DNA of 64,000 bases from Acinetobacter lwoffii (GCF_019048525.1 NZ_CP077369.1:1178001-1242000); one strand, 5' to 3'; numbered from the stretch's first letter, positions 20,140 to 30,539 are shown. Notes: generated by a model from the sequence alone, not told the origin. A program made the numbers and translations.

Positions 20140-20546
20140 TCCAGTATCTTGGTTGTAATGAAAAACAAGTATTTCCCCGGTTTAAATTGGCTGGGGAATG
20201 CGGCAGATTTAAGCGCTGGTTCTTATCTTTTAGTCTAAAGTCGTAATTGTACTGATTTTATTCGGTCATATTACGGCAGTTATTTTGCTAAATAGAGATG
20301 TGTTTTAAATAATAAGATTTTGTTTTATTTCGTTTTTTATAAATTATTCTTATAGATAATAGCTATAGCAAAAAATAAAATAACTATTGGCACAAACGCC
20401 AGATTTTTCCCATCCTAAAACTGTTTATTCCTATGCTCGCTCTGAGAAAGGCAGTCCATGCGGATGATCAGCCTGATCATGTCCCTATTTTCTGTCCCTC
20501 TTAGATCTCGGCATAAGCCTAATTTTTGCAGTTTAAGGAAACATTG
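20140..20546. other. Intergenic region upstream of the mhpDFE operon
   Basis: No ORF or RNA gene seen. AT-rich, with an inverted repeat ATTAT-N8-ATAAT near 20346 and a TGGC/GCCA dyad near 20390 that could be regulator sites; both are weak. An AAGGA Shine-Dalgarno lies at about 20535. Confidence 0.35.
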
Positions 20547-21344
20547 ATGTCGAATTCTGCTGTTGTTGAATCAGTTGCACAAGCACTTCGTAGCGCTGAA
20601 TTATCACAAACTGCGATTGCACCGATTCGCCCAGAACTTGGCGGTGAAAGTGCTGACGTAGATATCGCCTATGCCGTTCAGGAAGTGAATACCGAGCGTG
20701 CTTTGTCTGAAGGTCGCCGTCTGGTGGGTCGTAAAATCGGTTTGACGTCTAAAGTCGTTCAAGCGCAACTGGGTGTAGATCAGCCGGATTTCGGTATGTT
20801 ATTTGCCGATATGGCTTATGGCGATGGTGAAGCAATTCCAGCCGGCCTTCTGATTCAGCCGAAAGTTGAAGCAGAAATCGCATTGGTGATTAACCAGGAT
20901 TTAACCAAAGAAAAACACACGTATGCAGACATTATCAGCGCAACTGATTATGCACTGCCTGCAATTGAAGTGGTCGATAGCCGTATCGAAAACTGGAAAA
21001 TTAGCCTGATTGATACTGTGGCGGATAACGCATCTTCTGCTGCATTTGTCTTGGGTTCTCAGCCGGTTAAGTTAGAAAAACTTGATCTTGTGAACTGCAA
21101 GATGGTGATGACGCGCGGTGAGGAAGTCGTTTCTCAAGGCGTGGGTAAAGCATGTCTTGCAAACCCATTGAATGCTGCTGTTTGGCTTGCAGATGAAATG
21201 GTGCGTCGTGGCCGTCCGCTTTTAAAAGGCGACATCATCTTGACGGGTGCTTTAGGTCCAATGGTTGTGGCGCAACCAGGTGATGAATTCAAGGTTGAAA
21301 TTGAAGGCTTCGGTTCAGTAACCGCTGCATTCGCTGCTGAATAA
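20547..21344 (+). CDS. mhpD: 2-keto-4-pentenoate hydratase
   Basis: 265 residues from the ATG at 20547 (AAGGA upstream; the TTG at 20526 only extends the frame). Clear match by eye to E. coli MhpD: GRRLVGRKIGLTSK, VQAQLGVDQPDFG, LFADMAYGD, QPKVEAEIALV, TVADNASS and GDIILTGALGPMV. It hydrates 2-hydroxypenta-2,4-dienoate to 4-hydroxy-2-oxovalerate in meta-cleavage catabolism, with a divalent metal bound by the Glu residues of PKVEAE. First of three tightly spaced genes. Confidence 0.93.
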   Translation: MSNSAVVESVAQALRSAELSQTAIAPIRPELGGESADVDIAYAVQEVNTERALSEGRRLVGRKIGLTSKVVQAQLGVDQPDFGMLFADMAYGDGEAIPAGLLIQPKVEAEIALVINQDLTKEKHTYADIISATDYALPAIEVVDSRIENWKISLIDTVADNASSAAFVLGSQPVKLEKLDLVNCKMVMTRGEEVVSQGVGKACLANPLNAAVWLADEMVRRGRPLLKGDIILTGALGPMVVAQPGDEFKVEIEGFGSVTAAFAAE

Positions 21345-21368
21345 TCAAGATTCCAAGAGAGTACATTC

Positions 21369-22265
21369 ATGAAAAAGATTAAATGTGCAATGATCGGTCC
21401 AGGGAATATTGGTACTGATTTGCTTTATAAATTACAACGTAGCGAATGGTTAGAGCCTGTTTGGATGGTGGGGATTGACCCGACTTCTGAAGGTTTGGCG
21501 CGTGCTGCGAAAATGGGTTTAAAAACCACAGCTGAAGGTGTCGATGGTCTGCTTCCTCATGTGATTGCTGATGACATCAAAATTGCATTCGATGCAACTT
21601 CTGCCTATGTCCATGCTGAAAACAGCCGCAAGCTGAATGAACTTGGCGTGTTGATGATCGACTTAACGCCTGCTGCGATTGGTCCATTTTGTGTACCACC
21701 AGTCAACCTTGAAGCATTGCTACAAGCGGGCGAAGTACCAAACGTGAACATGGTGACATGTGGCGGTCAGGCAACGATTCCGATGGTGGCTGCGGTTTCT
21801 CGCGTTCAACCTGTTGAATACGGCGAAATCATTGCAACTGTATCGACTAAGTCGGTTGGTCCGGGAACGCGTAAAAACATTGATGAATTCACACGTACCA
21901 CTGCGGGTGCAATCGAGAAAGTCGGCGGCGCGAAACAAGGTAAAGCGATCATTATCATTAATCCGGCTGAGCCACCTTTAATGATGCGTGACACAGTACA
22001 TTGCTTGGTTGAAGGTGAGCCGGATCAGGCAGCGATTACTGAATCTGTACATGCCATGATCAAGGAAGTTCAAAAATACGTACCAGGTTACAAGCTGGTA
22101 AATGGTCCGGTATTTGATGGCAACCGCGTATCAATTTACTTGGAAGTTGAAGGTCTGGGTGACTTCCTGCCGAAATACGCAGGCAACCTGGATATTATGA
22201 CTGCAGCAGCTGCACGTACTGCAGAAATGTTCGCAGAACACGTGTTCAACACCGCTGAAGCTTAA
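21369..22265 (+). CDS. mhpF: Acetaldehyde dehydrogenase (acylating)
   Basis: 298 residues. An N-terminal Rossmann motif (GPGNIGTDL), catalytic Cys131 in [12 protein letters not shown], and a [18 protein letters not shown] segment are MhpF/DmpF hallmarks. It oxidises acetaldehyde to acetyl-CoA with NAD+ and CoA, normally in a channelled complex with MhpE. Slightly shorter than E. coli MhpF (316) at the C-terminus. The start has GAGAGT upstream and 24 bases after the mhpD stop. Confidence 0.95.
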   Translation: MKKIKCAMIGPGNIGTDLLYKLQRSEWLEPVWMVGIDPTSEGLARAAKMGLKTTAEGVDGLLPHVIADDIKIAFDATSAYVHAENSRKLNELGVLMIDLTPAAIGPFCVPPVNLEALLQAGEVPNVNMVTCGGQATIPMVAAVSRVQPVEYGEIIATVSTKSVGPGTRKNIDEFTRTTAGAIEKVGGAKQGKAIIIINPAEPPLMMRDTVHCLVEGEPDQAAITESVHAMIKEVQKYVPGYKLVNGPVFDGNRVSIYLEVEGLGDFLPKYAGNLDIMTAAAARTAEMFAEHVFNTAEA

Positions 22266-22277
22266 AGGAATACCAAA

Positions 22278-23297
22278 ATGTCTAAGATTATTGTTCATGA
22301 TATGACTTTACGTGATGGTATGCACCCGCAGCGCCATCAAACGACTGTTGAGCAAATGATTGCAATTTCAACAGCACTTGATGATGCCGGCGTACCTTTA
22401 ATTGAAGTAACGCACGGTGACGGCCTTGGCGGTTCATCAGTGAACTACGGTTTTGCTGCTGCAACGGATGAAGAATATTTATCCGCTGTTGTGCCACGTA
22501 TGAAAAATGCAAAAATTTCTGCATTGCTTTTACCTGGTATCGGTACGGTTGACCATTTGAAAATGGCACATGAAATTGGTGTCTCTACCATTCGTGTGGC
22601 GACGCATTGTACTGAAGCGGATTGTTCTGAGCAGCACATCACCGCTGCACGTAAACTAGAAATGGACACCGTCGGTTTCTTAATGTTGGCGCATATGGCA
22701 TCTCCTGAAAAATTGCTTGAAGAAGCAAACAAGATGGTGTCTTACGGTGCAAACTGTATCTATGTGACAGATTCAGCAGGTTATATGCTTCCTCAAGACG
22801 TTATTGATCGCGTAGGTCACTTACGTCAACACTTGGACCCAAGCATTGAGCTTGGTTTCCACGGTCACCACAACTTAGGTATGGGTGTATCGAATACTGT
22901 TGCTGCTGTTCAAGCAGGTGCAGTACGTGTTGACTTGGCATCTGCAGGTTTGGGTGCTGGCGCAGGTAATACGCCACTTGAACTGTTTATCGCTGTGGCA
23001 AACCGTATGGGTATGGACACTGGCGTTGACTTGTTCAAAGTACAAGATGTTGCTGAAGATCTAGTGATTCCAATGATGCACAACCCAATTCGTGCAGACC
23101 GTGATGCGGCTACTTTAGGTTATGCGGGTGTTTACTCTTCATTCCTGTTGTTTGCTAAACGCGCTGAAGCGAAATATGGCGTATCTGCACGTGAAATCCT
23201 GATGGAACTTGGTCGCCGTGGTACGGTAGGTGGTCAGGAAGACATGATTGAAGACCTGGCATTAACCATGTCTAAAGCGCGCGAGTTACAAGCTTAA
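22278..23297 (+). CDS. mhpE: 4-hydroxy-2-oxovalerate aldolase
   Basis: 339 residues. An N-terminal HMGL-like TIM barrel with [13 protein letters not shown], the metal ligands in HGDGLGGSS and [11 protein letters not shown], and the C-terminal communication domain (GGQEDMI near the end). Cleaves 4-hydroxy-2-oxovalerate to pyruvate and acetaldehyde, handed to MhpF. AAGGAA precedes the ATG. Followed by a strong terminator, so mhpDFE is one transcription unit. Confidence 0.95.
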   Translation: MSKIIVHDMTLRDGMHPQRHQTTVEQMIAISTALDDAGVPLIEVTHGDGLGGSSVNYGFAAATDEEYLSAVVPRMKNAKISALLLPGIGTVDHLKMAHEIGVSTIRVATHCTEADCSEQHITAARKLEMDTVGFLMLAHMASPEKLLEEANKMVSYGANCIYVTDSAGYMLPQDVIDRVGHLRQHLDPSIELGFHGHHNLGMGVSNTVAAVQAGAVRVDLASAGLGAGAGNTPLELFIAVANRMGMDTGVDLFKVQDVAEDLVIPMMHNPIRADRDAATLGYAGVYSSFLLFAKRAEAKYGVSAREILMELGRRGTVGGQEDMIEDLALTMSKARELQA

Positions 23298-23330
23298 TTT
23301 TTAATGCATTCGTATTAAAATAAGGCTAAT

Positions 23331-23361
23331 AAAAAAGCATCCGATTTGGATGCTTTTTTAT
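23331..23361 (+). terminator. Terminator of mhpDFE
   Basis: AAAAAAGCATCC-GATTT-GGATGCTTTTTT, 12 perfect pairs, 34 bases after the mhpE stop. Confidence 0.93.
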
Positions 23362-23510
23362 TATTAAGTAGATTTAATAATATATTAAAACTCTGATCTC
23401 AGATATTTTAGTTATAGTGCTATGTGAAGATTATTTCAGTTTAATTTTTTCCTTAAACATAAAAACGATAAATAAAAAATATTAGACTTCCTTCATAAAT
23501 CATTTTTCAA

Positions 23511-23975
23511 TCAATTTAATTGTTTATCTTTCACCCAATCTAAATTGTATATGCCAGCAAGTAAATTAAACCGCAGGTTTAATCTTTTACGACGATTTCT
23601 ATATACACAAGATAAAATCTTAAAACATTTCATCCTTCCAAATACATGCTCTACTTGAATTCGTCTACGACCAATCTCTTTATTTAACTTTTTTAATTCA
23701 GAATCTAGTTTTTCAGTTTTCTTTGCTTTAGATGGCATGAGGCATCCAAAACCCAATTTCTTTATCCCTAAATAACCCTTATCAACGATAAAAAAGGGCT
23801 TAAATTTTAATTTCCTCATGCTTTTTTTAAATATTTTAAAATCATGCATGCTTCCATGACTTCCACATACACTCAGTATTTCACCTGTTATATAGTGCAT
23901 AGATAGCTGAAATTTAAAGGTATGTCGCTTTTTTTTACCGCTATACCATTTCTTCTGTTTTTTTTGGACGTTGAA
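23511..23975 (-). CDS. IS5 transposase, downstream frame (orfB)
   Basis: The open frame starting after the A8 tract at 23965-23958 continues QKKWYSGKKKRHT and includes the second Asp (IVDKGYLG) and the final Glu (RRRIQVEHVFGRMK) of the DDE triad. It has no start codon of its own until an internal ATG at 23900, which would miss the essential region. It is expected to be made by a +1 shift from orfA. It ends 27 bases before the left inverted repeat. Confidence 0.8.
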   Translation of the reverse strand, partial: FNVQKKQKKWYSGKKKRHTFKFQLSMHYITGEILSVCGSHGSMHDFKIFKKSMRKLKFKPFFIVDKGYLGIKKLGFGCLMPSKAKKTEKLDSELKKLNKEIGRRRIQVEHVFGRMKCFKILSCVYRNRRKRLNLRFNLLAGIYNLDWVKDKQLN

Positions 23976-24345
23976 CTAATATTTCAGTGGCATCAATCAC
24001 AACAACTTCCCAATCCACTTCATCTCGATTAGGAAGTTGTTTTGGCAAGTTGAATTTTCCAGAACGGATTAAGGTATCTTCAATAACACGTGTGATACGA
24101 ATTGCACTCGTTTCAGATACACCGTAACTCATACCAAGATGGAAAAATGTTCGATATTCTCTCCAATATTCTATACATAAGAGCAAACGATCTTCCAACG
24201 GTAATTTATGCGGTCGTCCTTTACCAATATGACGAGGTAAATGCTTATTTAGCTCGGCCAACATGAGGTTAAATGTAGCCCAACTAACACCGGTAAGCCT
24301 ACGAAACTTAACGTTTGATAATTTTTGAATATCTTTGAATTTCAT
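23941..24345 (-). CDS. IS5 transposase, upstream frame (orfA)
   Basis: 134 residues with the DUF4096-like N-terminal region and the first catalytic Asp in VVVIDATEI. The frame runs P-K-K over an A8 tract (23965-23958) and stops at 23941, while the rest of the transposase continues in the +1 frame. This layout is common in IS5-family elements and could allow regulated recoding rather than be a defect. Confidence 0.85.
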   Translation of the reverse strand: MKFKDIQKLSNVKFRRLTGVSWATFNLMLAELNKHLPRHIGKGRPHKLPLEDRLLLCIEYWREYRTFFHLGMSYGVSETSAIRITRVIEDTLIRSGKFNLPKQLPNRDEVDWEVVVIDATEILVQRPKKTEEMV

Positions 24346-24432
24346 CCAAGGATTATCTCTTGAATTAAATAATTTTGCTGATTAATTTAAGATCAAATAA
24401 ATTGTACGTTTTTTGATTTATGACGGAAGTCT

Positions 24433-24678
24433 ATTATCTTAAAGTTTTTAAAAAAATTGCGCTTATTAATAAAGGAAACAGAAATTTGAATTAAATATCT
24501 GGTCAAATTTTTATTTTCTTTAATCGGTTTAAAATCTAAGAGATTGAGTGCTTAAATCTGGGCTTGGAATATGCAGAGCTAAAAGAGCAAAAGTTTAATA
24601 CTGTGGTCGGATTTTTTATTTAAACCGACTTGCGCATGATGGCTGCATGGATTTTATCAGCTGAATGGGGAACTCATC
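24433..24678. other. Intergenic region between the IS5 element and the porin gene
   Basis: 246 bases. No ORF or RNA gene; AT-rich. A promoter for the porin was not identified with confidence. The porin ATG at 24679 is preceded by a GGGGA Shine-Dalgarno. Confidence 0.35.
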
Positions 24679-25938
24679 ATGCGTCGTCACAATTTATGGA
24701 TTGCAATGCTTACTGCGACAGCAACTTTAGGGACAACTGCAACGAATGCAGACTTTATTGACGACAGCAATGTTCAACTCAAATTTAAAAACTTTTATCT
24801 AGACCGTCAGTATCAAGATGACTACTCATCACGTAATTGGGGTTCTTGGTCACAAGGGGTGACTCTGGATGCCAAGTCCGGTTATCACGATATCGGTGGT
24901 GGTGTGCAGGTTGGTGCTGATGTACTGGTGCAACATGCAGTCAAACTCAATGGCCGTGATAAAAATCCGGACTGGGTTTTACCGCACGATGGCAAAGAGT
25001 CAAAAGACCATTTCGGTAAAGTCGGCGCGACCTTAAAAGCCAAAGTGTCACAAACTGAACTGAAAGTCGGTGAGTTATTGCCGGTATCTCCAGTCTTGGT
25101 ATTCGATCCATCGCGTCAGTTATTGACGACTTATAGTGGTGCCTGGTTAGAGTCTAAAGACCTTAAAGATACCAAGTTAACTTTGGCGTATATTGATGGT
25201 ATTAACAATCGTTATGATAATCAATTCCGTGATTTAACTAAATTTAATCCACCACAATTTGATAATGGCGCTGAATCAGATGGTATGTGGATTGCTGGTG
25301 TAGATCATCAACTAACAAAAGAGTTGGGTGCAAGTTATTGGTATGCCGATGTTCAAGACATTTATCAACAGCATTATCTAGGTGTGAATTACAAAACTGC
25401 GCTTGGTGAAAAAACCAAATTAGATAGCCATATTCGTTACTTCGATAACTCGGAGTCAGGTGACAAGCTATATGGTGAGATCGATAACCAGGCTGTGTCT
25501 GTCGCCGCAAAAGTGAATCATGGTGCACATAGCGTAGGTGTGGGTTACCAGCAAATGTTTGGTGATAGCGCATTCCCGACATTGGGTGGCTGGGTGCCAC
25601 AGCCTTATCTGGCGAACTGGGGGGTAGCGACCTTTACCGCGCCAGAAGAAAAGTCATGGAGTGTTTCTTATGGCTATGACTTCTCTGAAATGGGTGCAAA
25701 AGGCTTAAACGCAACAGCCGTATATTTCAAAGGTTATGATCAGAAAGGTACTGGGGCGTATCAAGGTCAAAACTTCAACACAGATGAAGTAAATGCAATT
25801 GTTAATTACACTGTGCCAGAAGGTAAATTAAAAGGTTTGGGTATACAGGGAATGTATATTGATGTGAATTTTGCCAATCCAGCAAAACCAGACCTGCAAG
25901 AATACCGTGTCGCCACCACTTATACGCATAAATTCTAA
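24679..25938 (+). CDS. OprD-family outer-membrane porin
   Basis: 419 residues. Signal peptide cleaved near residue 24 (ATNA|DF). The mature part has the alternating pattern of an 18-strand barrel, with an N-terminal LKFKNFYLDR and ends in a C-terminal aromatic (YTHKF), the usual sorting signal. OprD/Occ porins pass small carboxylates. Position next to mhpC and hca genes makes uptake of phenylpropionate-type acids a reasonable guess. Own terminator downstream. Confidence 0.88.
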   Translation: MRRHNLWIAMLTATATLGTTATNADFIDDSNVQLKFKNFYLDRQYQDDYSSRNWGSWSQGVTLDAKSGYHDIGGGVQVGADVLVQHAVKLNGRDKNPDWVLPHDGKESKDHFGKVGATLKAKVSQTELKVGELLPVSPVLVFDPSRQLLTTYSGAWLESKDLKDTKLTLAYIDGINNRYDNQFRDLTKFNPPQFDNGAESDGMWIAGVDHQLTKELGASYWYADVQDIYQQHYLGVNYKTALGEKTKLDSHIRYFDNSESGDKLYGEIDNQAVSVAAKVNHGAHSVGVGYQQMFGDSAFPTLGGWVPQPYLANWGVATFTAPEEKSWSVSYGYDFSEMGAKGLNATAVYFKGYDQKGTGAYQGQNFNTDEVNAIVNYTVPEGKLKGLGIQGMYIDVNFANPAKPDLQEYRVATTYTHKF

Positions 25939-25952
25939 TACCCGTATATTTT

Positions 25953-25981
25953 AAAAGCAGTCAGTCTTCTGGCTGCTTTTT
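25953..25981 (+). terminator. Terminator after the OprD-like gene
   Basis: AAAAGCAGTCA pairs with TGGCTGCTTTT (one G-T wobble) and is followed by T. Just after the porin stop codon. Confidence 0.8.
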
Positions 25982-26224
25982 GGTTTAAGCGTTGCATTGT
26001 TTCATTAAAGGCTTAGATTGAGTAGTGTTTTATTTTAAATTAATATATAAAACAAATACTTAAATTATATCTATTTTGTAGGGTGCAATCGTAATTTTGT
26101 ATCAGTTTGCTGCGGCTGAGCGGTTAATATAAGGGTGTACACAAGTCATTTTAATGAGTCAACTTGACGTCGAATTCTTGAAAATAGAGGGACACGCAAG
26201 CGAAAGACTGTAAGAGGAAGCAAT

Positions 26225-27085
26225 ATGAGCACTGTTCAAATCCCTGACTATCAAACAGATCCATTCTTTGGCTTAGAAGACAAATGGATTGAAACCGCTG
26301 AAGGCGAGTTGACCCATTACCACGAAATTGGTGAAGGTACGCCTATTCTATTTTTACACGGTTCAGGTACAGGTGTATCGGCTGCAGCAAACTGGTGGTT
26401 AAACCTGCCACAAATTGGCGAGCAGGCGCGTTGTATCGCGATTGATACCGTTGGTTATGGCCAAACTGTGGTTGCGCCGGGTACTGAATATGGTATCCGT
26501 GCCTGGGTAGATCATGCGATTCGTACGCTAGACGCTTTGGGTATCGAAAAAACCTGGTTGGTCGGTAACTCTCTGGGTGGCTGGTTAGCATTCCAGATGG
26601 CATTGGATTATCCAGATCGTATTTTGGGTATCGTGTCTATGGGTACGGGCGGTGCGAAACAGACAGCTGCACTTAAAGCTCACGCAAACCCAGTTCTTAC
26701 AGAAGAAGGAATCAAGAAAACCCTTTCTATGTTTGTCGTAAACAAAGACCTGATTACAGATGAACTGGTAAAAGTACGTTTTGCTTCTGCTGCAAATGAC
26801 TATGCATCAAATCGTTTAATGGATGTGGTTGGCGCACGTGACCGTGACCGTTTCGAATTCCCATTAGACTTCGAAAAAATGAAAGACATTACTGTGCCTG
26901 TACTATTGATTCATGGTACGCAAGACGTGGTGATTCCGGTTTCTCGTACTTGGGACATCCTGAACATCGTGCCAAATGCTGATGCACATATCTTCAGCCA
27001 ATGCGGTCACTGGTCTCAAGTTGAAAAAGCAGATGAGTTCAACACTGTGATCAAAAACTACCTGGCTGTTCACGGCGTAAAATAA
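26225..27085 (+). CDS. mhpC: Meta-cleavage product hydrolase (alpha/beta hydrolase)
   Basis: 286 residues; E. coli MhpC is 288. Alpha/beta-hydrolase hallmarks: oxyanion HGSGTG, nucleophile Ser116 in GNSLGG, acid Asp in HGTQDVVIP, and catalytic His in QCGHWSQVEK. Hydrolyses the ring-fission product to succinate (or fumarate) and 2-hydroxypenta-2,4-dienoate. A strong GAGGAAG Shine-Dalgarno precedes the ATG. Placed alone on its own unit between porin and hcaR; the same reaction in E. coli sits inside the mhp operon. A related enzyme for other aromatics cannot be excluded. Confidence 0.88.
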   Translation: MSTVQIPDYQTDPFFGLEDKWIETAEGELTHYHEIGEGTPILFLHGSGTGVSAAANWWLNLPQIGEQARCIAIDTVGYGQTVVAPGTEYGIRAWVDHAIRTLDALGIEKTWLVGNSLGGWLAFQMALDYPDRILGIVSMGTGGAKQTAALKAHANPVLTEEGIKKTLSMFVVNKDLITDELVKVRFASAANDYASNRLMDVVGARDRDRFEFPLDFEKMKDITVPVLLIHGTQDVVIPVSRTWDILNIVPNADAHIFSQCGHWSQVEKADEFNTVIKNYLAVHGVK

Positions 27086-27100
27086 GTTTGATATAGTTTT

Positions 27101-27130
27101 AAAAAAGGATGGCTTTGGTCATCCTTTTTT
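27101..27130 (+). terminator. Terminator of mhpC
   Basis: AAAAAAGGATG-GCTTTGGT-CATCCTTTTTT, perfect stem, followed by T6. Confidence 0.9.
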
Positions 27131-27404
27131 ATATCGGAAATATTTAAGGTAGCGCACCTAAGTGAGTTTGATTCTCATTTATTTGAATAAATATAAAAAT
27201 CTAATAATTTTTATAGGCTTGAGCTATTTAAACTGAGAAAAATCCGAATGAAACTTTATTAGACTTAAGTGGTAAATGCAGTACATTTAGAGCTAAAAAT
27301 ACACAATTTGGGTCAAGGGCAAGTGAAAAATTTAAGCGCCAGAAATAGATTCTTTATTATAAAATAGAATTAAAAATGGATTCTTAAGCATAAAATAATA
27401 AAAC
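27131..27404. other. Intergenic region between convergent mhpC and hcaR
   Basis: 274 bases of very AT-rich sequence between the two opposed terminators (27101-27130 and 27405-27444). No gene, RNA or recognisable repeat seen. Confidence 0.4.
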
Positions 27405-27444
27405 AAAAAAAGCACATGCCTATCATAAGTTGAATGGCATATGC
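27405..27444 (-). terminator. Terminator of hcaR
   Basis: On the minus strand GCATATGCC pairs with GGCATGTGC (one G-T pair) across a 15-base loop and is followed by T7. Confidence 0.75.
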
Positions 27445-27466
27445 CTAATGCAGGGAAGAAATAGGA

Positions 27467-28375
27467 TTAATTTTGTTCGCTACGGTTAATATCCAGATAG
27501 AACACACGGGTCAAAAGCTCAAGAAATTTGCTCACGACATAGGATTTGTTGTTTTTATGGTAGCTGACATACAGGTCTAAATAGGGCAACTCCACGTCCA
27601 GCGGACGAATCACGGTATTATCCATGGTTAGTGGTGCAATATAGCCAGGCAAAATGGTACAGCCTAGGCCCATTCCGATCGAGTTGATATTAAATAAAAT
27701 ATTATCGGCCTTTTGCACGATATTGAGTTCAATGCCGTTGGCTTTGGCAAAGTCCAGAATAGCCTGGTTCAGGGTCAAGGACTGCTCTGCTGATGGAATA
27801 ATAAAATCAATACCATTCAATGCTTTAACAGGAATTCTTTCGTATTTTGCTAAGGGATGATCTTTAGGCAGGAGAAAAATCAGCGGTTCACGAATCACGA
27901 ACTGGCTTTCAATTTCATCACTATTGAAATTATGACGGGTAAATGTCAGATCTAGATCACCTTTTTTTAACAAACGCATTTGCTCATTGTTGTTCAGGCT
28001 GAGCAGTTCAATTTTTAAATCCGAGTTCTGTACACGTAGATTTGGCAAGATATACGGGAAGATTTTCATCTCGGCCACCGGTACAAAACCGATGCGGAGC
28101 ATTTGCTGCTTGGCCTGTGACACCTGACGTGCCATGGCAACGGCTTTGTCCGCCTGTGCCAGGGTGAGACGAGCCTGTTCCAGGAATACGGCGCCTTCTT
28201 CGGTCAGCTCTACTTTACGTTTGGTTCGGTTGAGTAGCTTTACCCCGACATCTTCTTCCAGGTCTTTGATTTGCTGGCTAAGTGAGGGTTGAGCCGTATA
28301 AAGTTTAAGTGCTGCCTTACTAAAATTGAGCTCTTCAGCAACGGTGATAAAGTAGCGAAGGTGTCGTAATTCCAT
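27467..28375 (-). CDS. hcaR: LysR-type regulator of the hca genes
   Basis: 302 residues. N-terminal winged helix (MELRHLRYFITVAEELNFSKAALKLYTAQPSLSQQIKDLE) and a periplasmic-binding-like effector domain (about 90-290). Matches E. coli HcaR by eye: the first 40 residues, LRIGFVP, the GMGLGCTILPGY segment and total length. Expected to activate the divergently read hcaE operon in response to phenylpropionate or cinnamate and to repress itself. It sits between mhpC and hcaE, the normal hcaR position relative to hcaE. Confidence 0.88.
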   Translation of the reverse strand: MELRHLRYFITVAEELNFSKAALKLYTAQPSLSQQIKDLEEDVGVKLLNRTKRKVELTEEGAVFLEQARLTLAQADKAVAMARQVSQAKQQMLRIGFVPVAEMKIFPYILPNLRVQNSDLKIELLSLNNNEQMRLLKKGDLDLTFTRHNFNSDEIESQFVIREPLIFLLPKDHPLAKYERIPVKALNGIDFIIPSAEQSLTLNQAILDFAKANGIELNIVQKADNILFNINSIGMGLGCTILPGYIAPLTMDNTVIRPLDVELPYLDLYVSYHKNNKSYVVSKFLELLTRVFYLDINRSEQN

Positions 28376-28656
28376 GTCATCAACCCAAAGAGTAATCCAA
28401 AAAATGTCTTACTATAATTTCCTCAAAGTATAATCTATAAACAACTATGTCGTGAAGATTATTTTCCCATTCATAAACTAAATGCTCTGGCGGAATTAAT
28501 AGATGTTTTAATATAAAAATTCACGTGCTTAATAATTGCTTTAAGCTCTTAATTGAAACAAAAAAAATATTTCCCGAAAAACGCTGTCAAATCCATCATC
28601 GTTGAAAAGTTGAGTCTATTACTTTGTGCCAAAGATAGGTCACAGGAGAGCTTTTC
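28376..28656. promoter_or_regulatory. hcaR-hcaE divergent regulatory region
   Basis: 281 bases, AT-rich, no gene. An imperfect dyad TATAATTTCCTCAAAGTATA at 28413-28432, close to the hcaR start, has the T-N-A spacing of LysR boxes and may be an autoregulatory site (weak). A GGAGAG Shine-Dalgarno lies before hcaE at about 28644. A sigma-70 promoter for hcaE was not located with confidence. Confidence 0.4.
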
Positions 28657-30024
28657 ATGAGTGGAAAAATTGATGTGCGCGAAATCGATGCTTTAGTCGA
28701 TGCACAAAATGGACGTATTACGCCATCTATTTATACAGATCCTGACATTTACGAATTAGAACTCGAACGTGTTTTCGGTCGTACTTGGTTATTCCTTTGC
28801 CATGAAAGCCAAATTCCTAAGGCTGGTGATTTCTTCAACACCTACATGGGCGAAGATCCAATCATTGTGGCACGTCAAAAAGATGGCTCAATCAAAGCAT
28901 TTTTAAACCAGTGCCGTCACCGTTCTATGCGTGTAAGCTTCGCTGACTGTGGTAATACCCGTGCATTTACTTGCCCGTACCACGGCTGGTCATACGGCAT
29001 TGACGGTTCTTTAAAAGATATCCCGCTTGAAGATCGTGCTTACCCACATGGTGCATGTAAAGAGCAATGGGGTCTGGTTGAAGTGAATCGTGTGAAGTCT
29101 TACAAAGGCTTGGTATTCGCTTGTTGGGATGAAACCACACCTGATCTTGAAGAATACATGGGCGATATCGCTTGGTACTTAGATGGCGTTGTTGACCGTC
29201 GTCCAGGTGGTACAGAAATTATCGGTGGTGTCCACAAGTGGGAAATCGAGTGTAACTGGAAATTTGCGGCTGAACAGTTCGCATCTGACCAATACCACGC
29301 CTTGTTCTCTCACGCTTCTGCGATCCAAGTATTGGGCGCGAAACCAGACGACGAATCTTCTAAGAAATTAGGTGCTGCACAAACGGCTCGTCCAGTTTGG
29401 GAAACTGCCAAAGACGCGATCCAGTACGGTTCACGTGGTCATGGTTCAGGCTTCTTCTTCACAGAGAAACCAGACGCAAACGTATGGGTTGACGGTGAAG
29501 TTGCCAACTACTTCCGTGAAACTTACGACGAAGTTAAAGAGCGCCTAGGCGAGACTCGTGCACTGCGTCTTGCAGGTCACAACACCATGTTCCCAACTTT
29601 GTCTTGGTTGAACGGTACTGCAACACTTCGCGTATGGCATCCACGTGGTCCAAACAAAACCGAAGTATGGGCATTCTGTATTGCGGATGCTGAAGCATCT
29701 CAAGAAGTGAAAGAAGCATTTGAACGTTCTGCAACGCGTGCCTTTGGTCCAGCCGGTTTCCTCGAGCAAGATGACTCTGAGAACTGGATTGAAATTCAAA
29801 AAGTTTTACGTGGTTACAAAGCGCGTCAAAATAAACTCATTATGGAAATGGGTAAAGGCAACGAAAAAGTACGTGAAGATGGTATCCCGGGTATCACCAA
29901 CTACATTTTCTCTGAAACTGCAGCACGTGGTATGTACCGCCGCTGGGCAGATTTATTGATCCATGAAAAATGGGAAGACGTGGAAAAAGCAGCTGACGAA
30001 TATGAGAAGGAGCTTATGAAATGA
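28657..30024 (+). CDS. hcaE: 3-phenylpropionate/cinnamate dioxygenase, alpha (oxygenase large) subunit
   Basis: 455 residues (E. coli 453), nearly collinear with E. coli HcaE: Rieske ligands C86-x-H88 and C106-x2-H109 (QCRHR, CPYHGW); the mononuclear-iron motif in [31 protein letters not shown]-terminal [21 protein letters not shown]. Catalyses the 2,3-dihydroxylation of 3-phenylpropionate or cinnamate with HcaF, fed by HcaC and HcaD. First gene of a six-gene run; it overlaps hcaF by four bases (ATGA). Confidence 0.97.
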   Translation: MSGKIDVREIDALVDAQNGRITPSIYTDPDIYELELERVFGRTWLFLCHESQIPKAGDFFNTYMGEDPIIVARQKDGSIKAFLNQCRHRSMRVSFADCGNTRAFTCPYHGWSYGIDGSLKDIPLEDRAYPHGACKEQWGLVEVNRVKSYKGLVFACWDETTPDLEEYMGDIAWYLDGVVDRRPGGTEIIGGVHKWEIECNWKFAAEQFASDQYHALFSHASAIQVLGAKPDDESSKKLGAAQTARPVWETAKDAIQYGSRGHGSGFFFTEKPDANVWVDGEVANYFRETYDEVKERLGETRALRLAGHNTMFPTLSWLNGTATLRVWHPRGPNKTEVWAFCIADAEASQEVKEAFERSATRAFGPAGFLEQDDSENWIEIQKVLRGYKARQNKLIMEMGKGNEKVREDGIPGITNYIFSETAARGMYRRWADLLIHEKWEDVEKAADEYEKELMK

Positions 30025-30539
30025 GTCAAATCAGCTTAGAACTTCATCACCAAATTAGTCAGTTCCTGTATCGCGAAGCAAAATTGCTAGACGATTGGAA
30101 ATTCCGCGAATGGTTGGATACGTTAGCTGAAGATATTTCTTACACGCTACGTACCACACCAAACGCACAAACCCGTGACCGTCGTCGTTCAGTTGAACCA
30201 CCTACCACTTGGGTGTTCAACGATTCAAAAGACCTTTTAGAGCGTCGTGTAGCGCGTCTGGAAACCGGTATGGCTTGGGCTGAAGAGCCTCCGTCACGTA
30301 CCACCCACATGGTGAGCAACGTGATCGTAGAGCCAACTGAAGTTGAAGGCGAATACGACGTGTACGTAACCTATTTGCTATATCGTACGCAAAAAGAGAA
30401 AGACATTGTCATTTACTGCGGTAAACGTCATGACAAGATCCGTAAAGTTGAAGGCGGCCTCGGCTTCCAGATCTTCAACCGTAAGATCACGCTTGATCAA
30501 GCGACATATAGCTCACATAATCTGAGTGTGTTCTTCTAA
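30021..30539 (+). CDS. hcaF: 3-phenylpropionate/cinnamate dioxygenase, beta (small) subunit
   Basis: 172 residues, exactly the E. coli length. Ring-hydroxylating dioxygenase beta fold (NTF2-like): [21 protein letters not shown] near the N-terminus, [15 protein letters not shown], and C-terminal [20 protein letters not shown]. Structural partner of HcaE in an alpha3beta3 oxygenase. Overlaps hcaE at its start; its stop overlaps the hcaC start by one base (TAATG). Confidence 0.95.
   Translation: MSQISLELHHQISQFLYREAKLLDDWKFREWLDTLAEDISYTLRTTPNAQTRDRRRSVEPPTTWVFNDSKDLLERRVARLETGMAWAEEPPSRTTHMVSNVIVEPTEVEGEYDVYVTYLLYRTQKEKDIVIYCGKRHDKIRKVEGGLGFQIFNRKITLDQATYSSHNLSVFF

Larger units (their letters stand above)
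23484..24432 (-). mobile_element. IS5-family insertion sequence (ISL2-like by its target site), 949 bp
   Basis: Near-perfect terminal inverted repeats AGACTTCC(T/G)TCATAAATCA at 23484 and at 24432 (reverse), differing at one of 19 bases. Both ends are flanked by the trinucleotide ATT, a direct repeat of the ANT type known for the ISL2 group. The element carries a two-frame DDE transposase on the minus strand. It sits between mhpE and the porin of the hca/mhp cluster. Confidence 0.88.
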
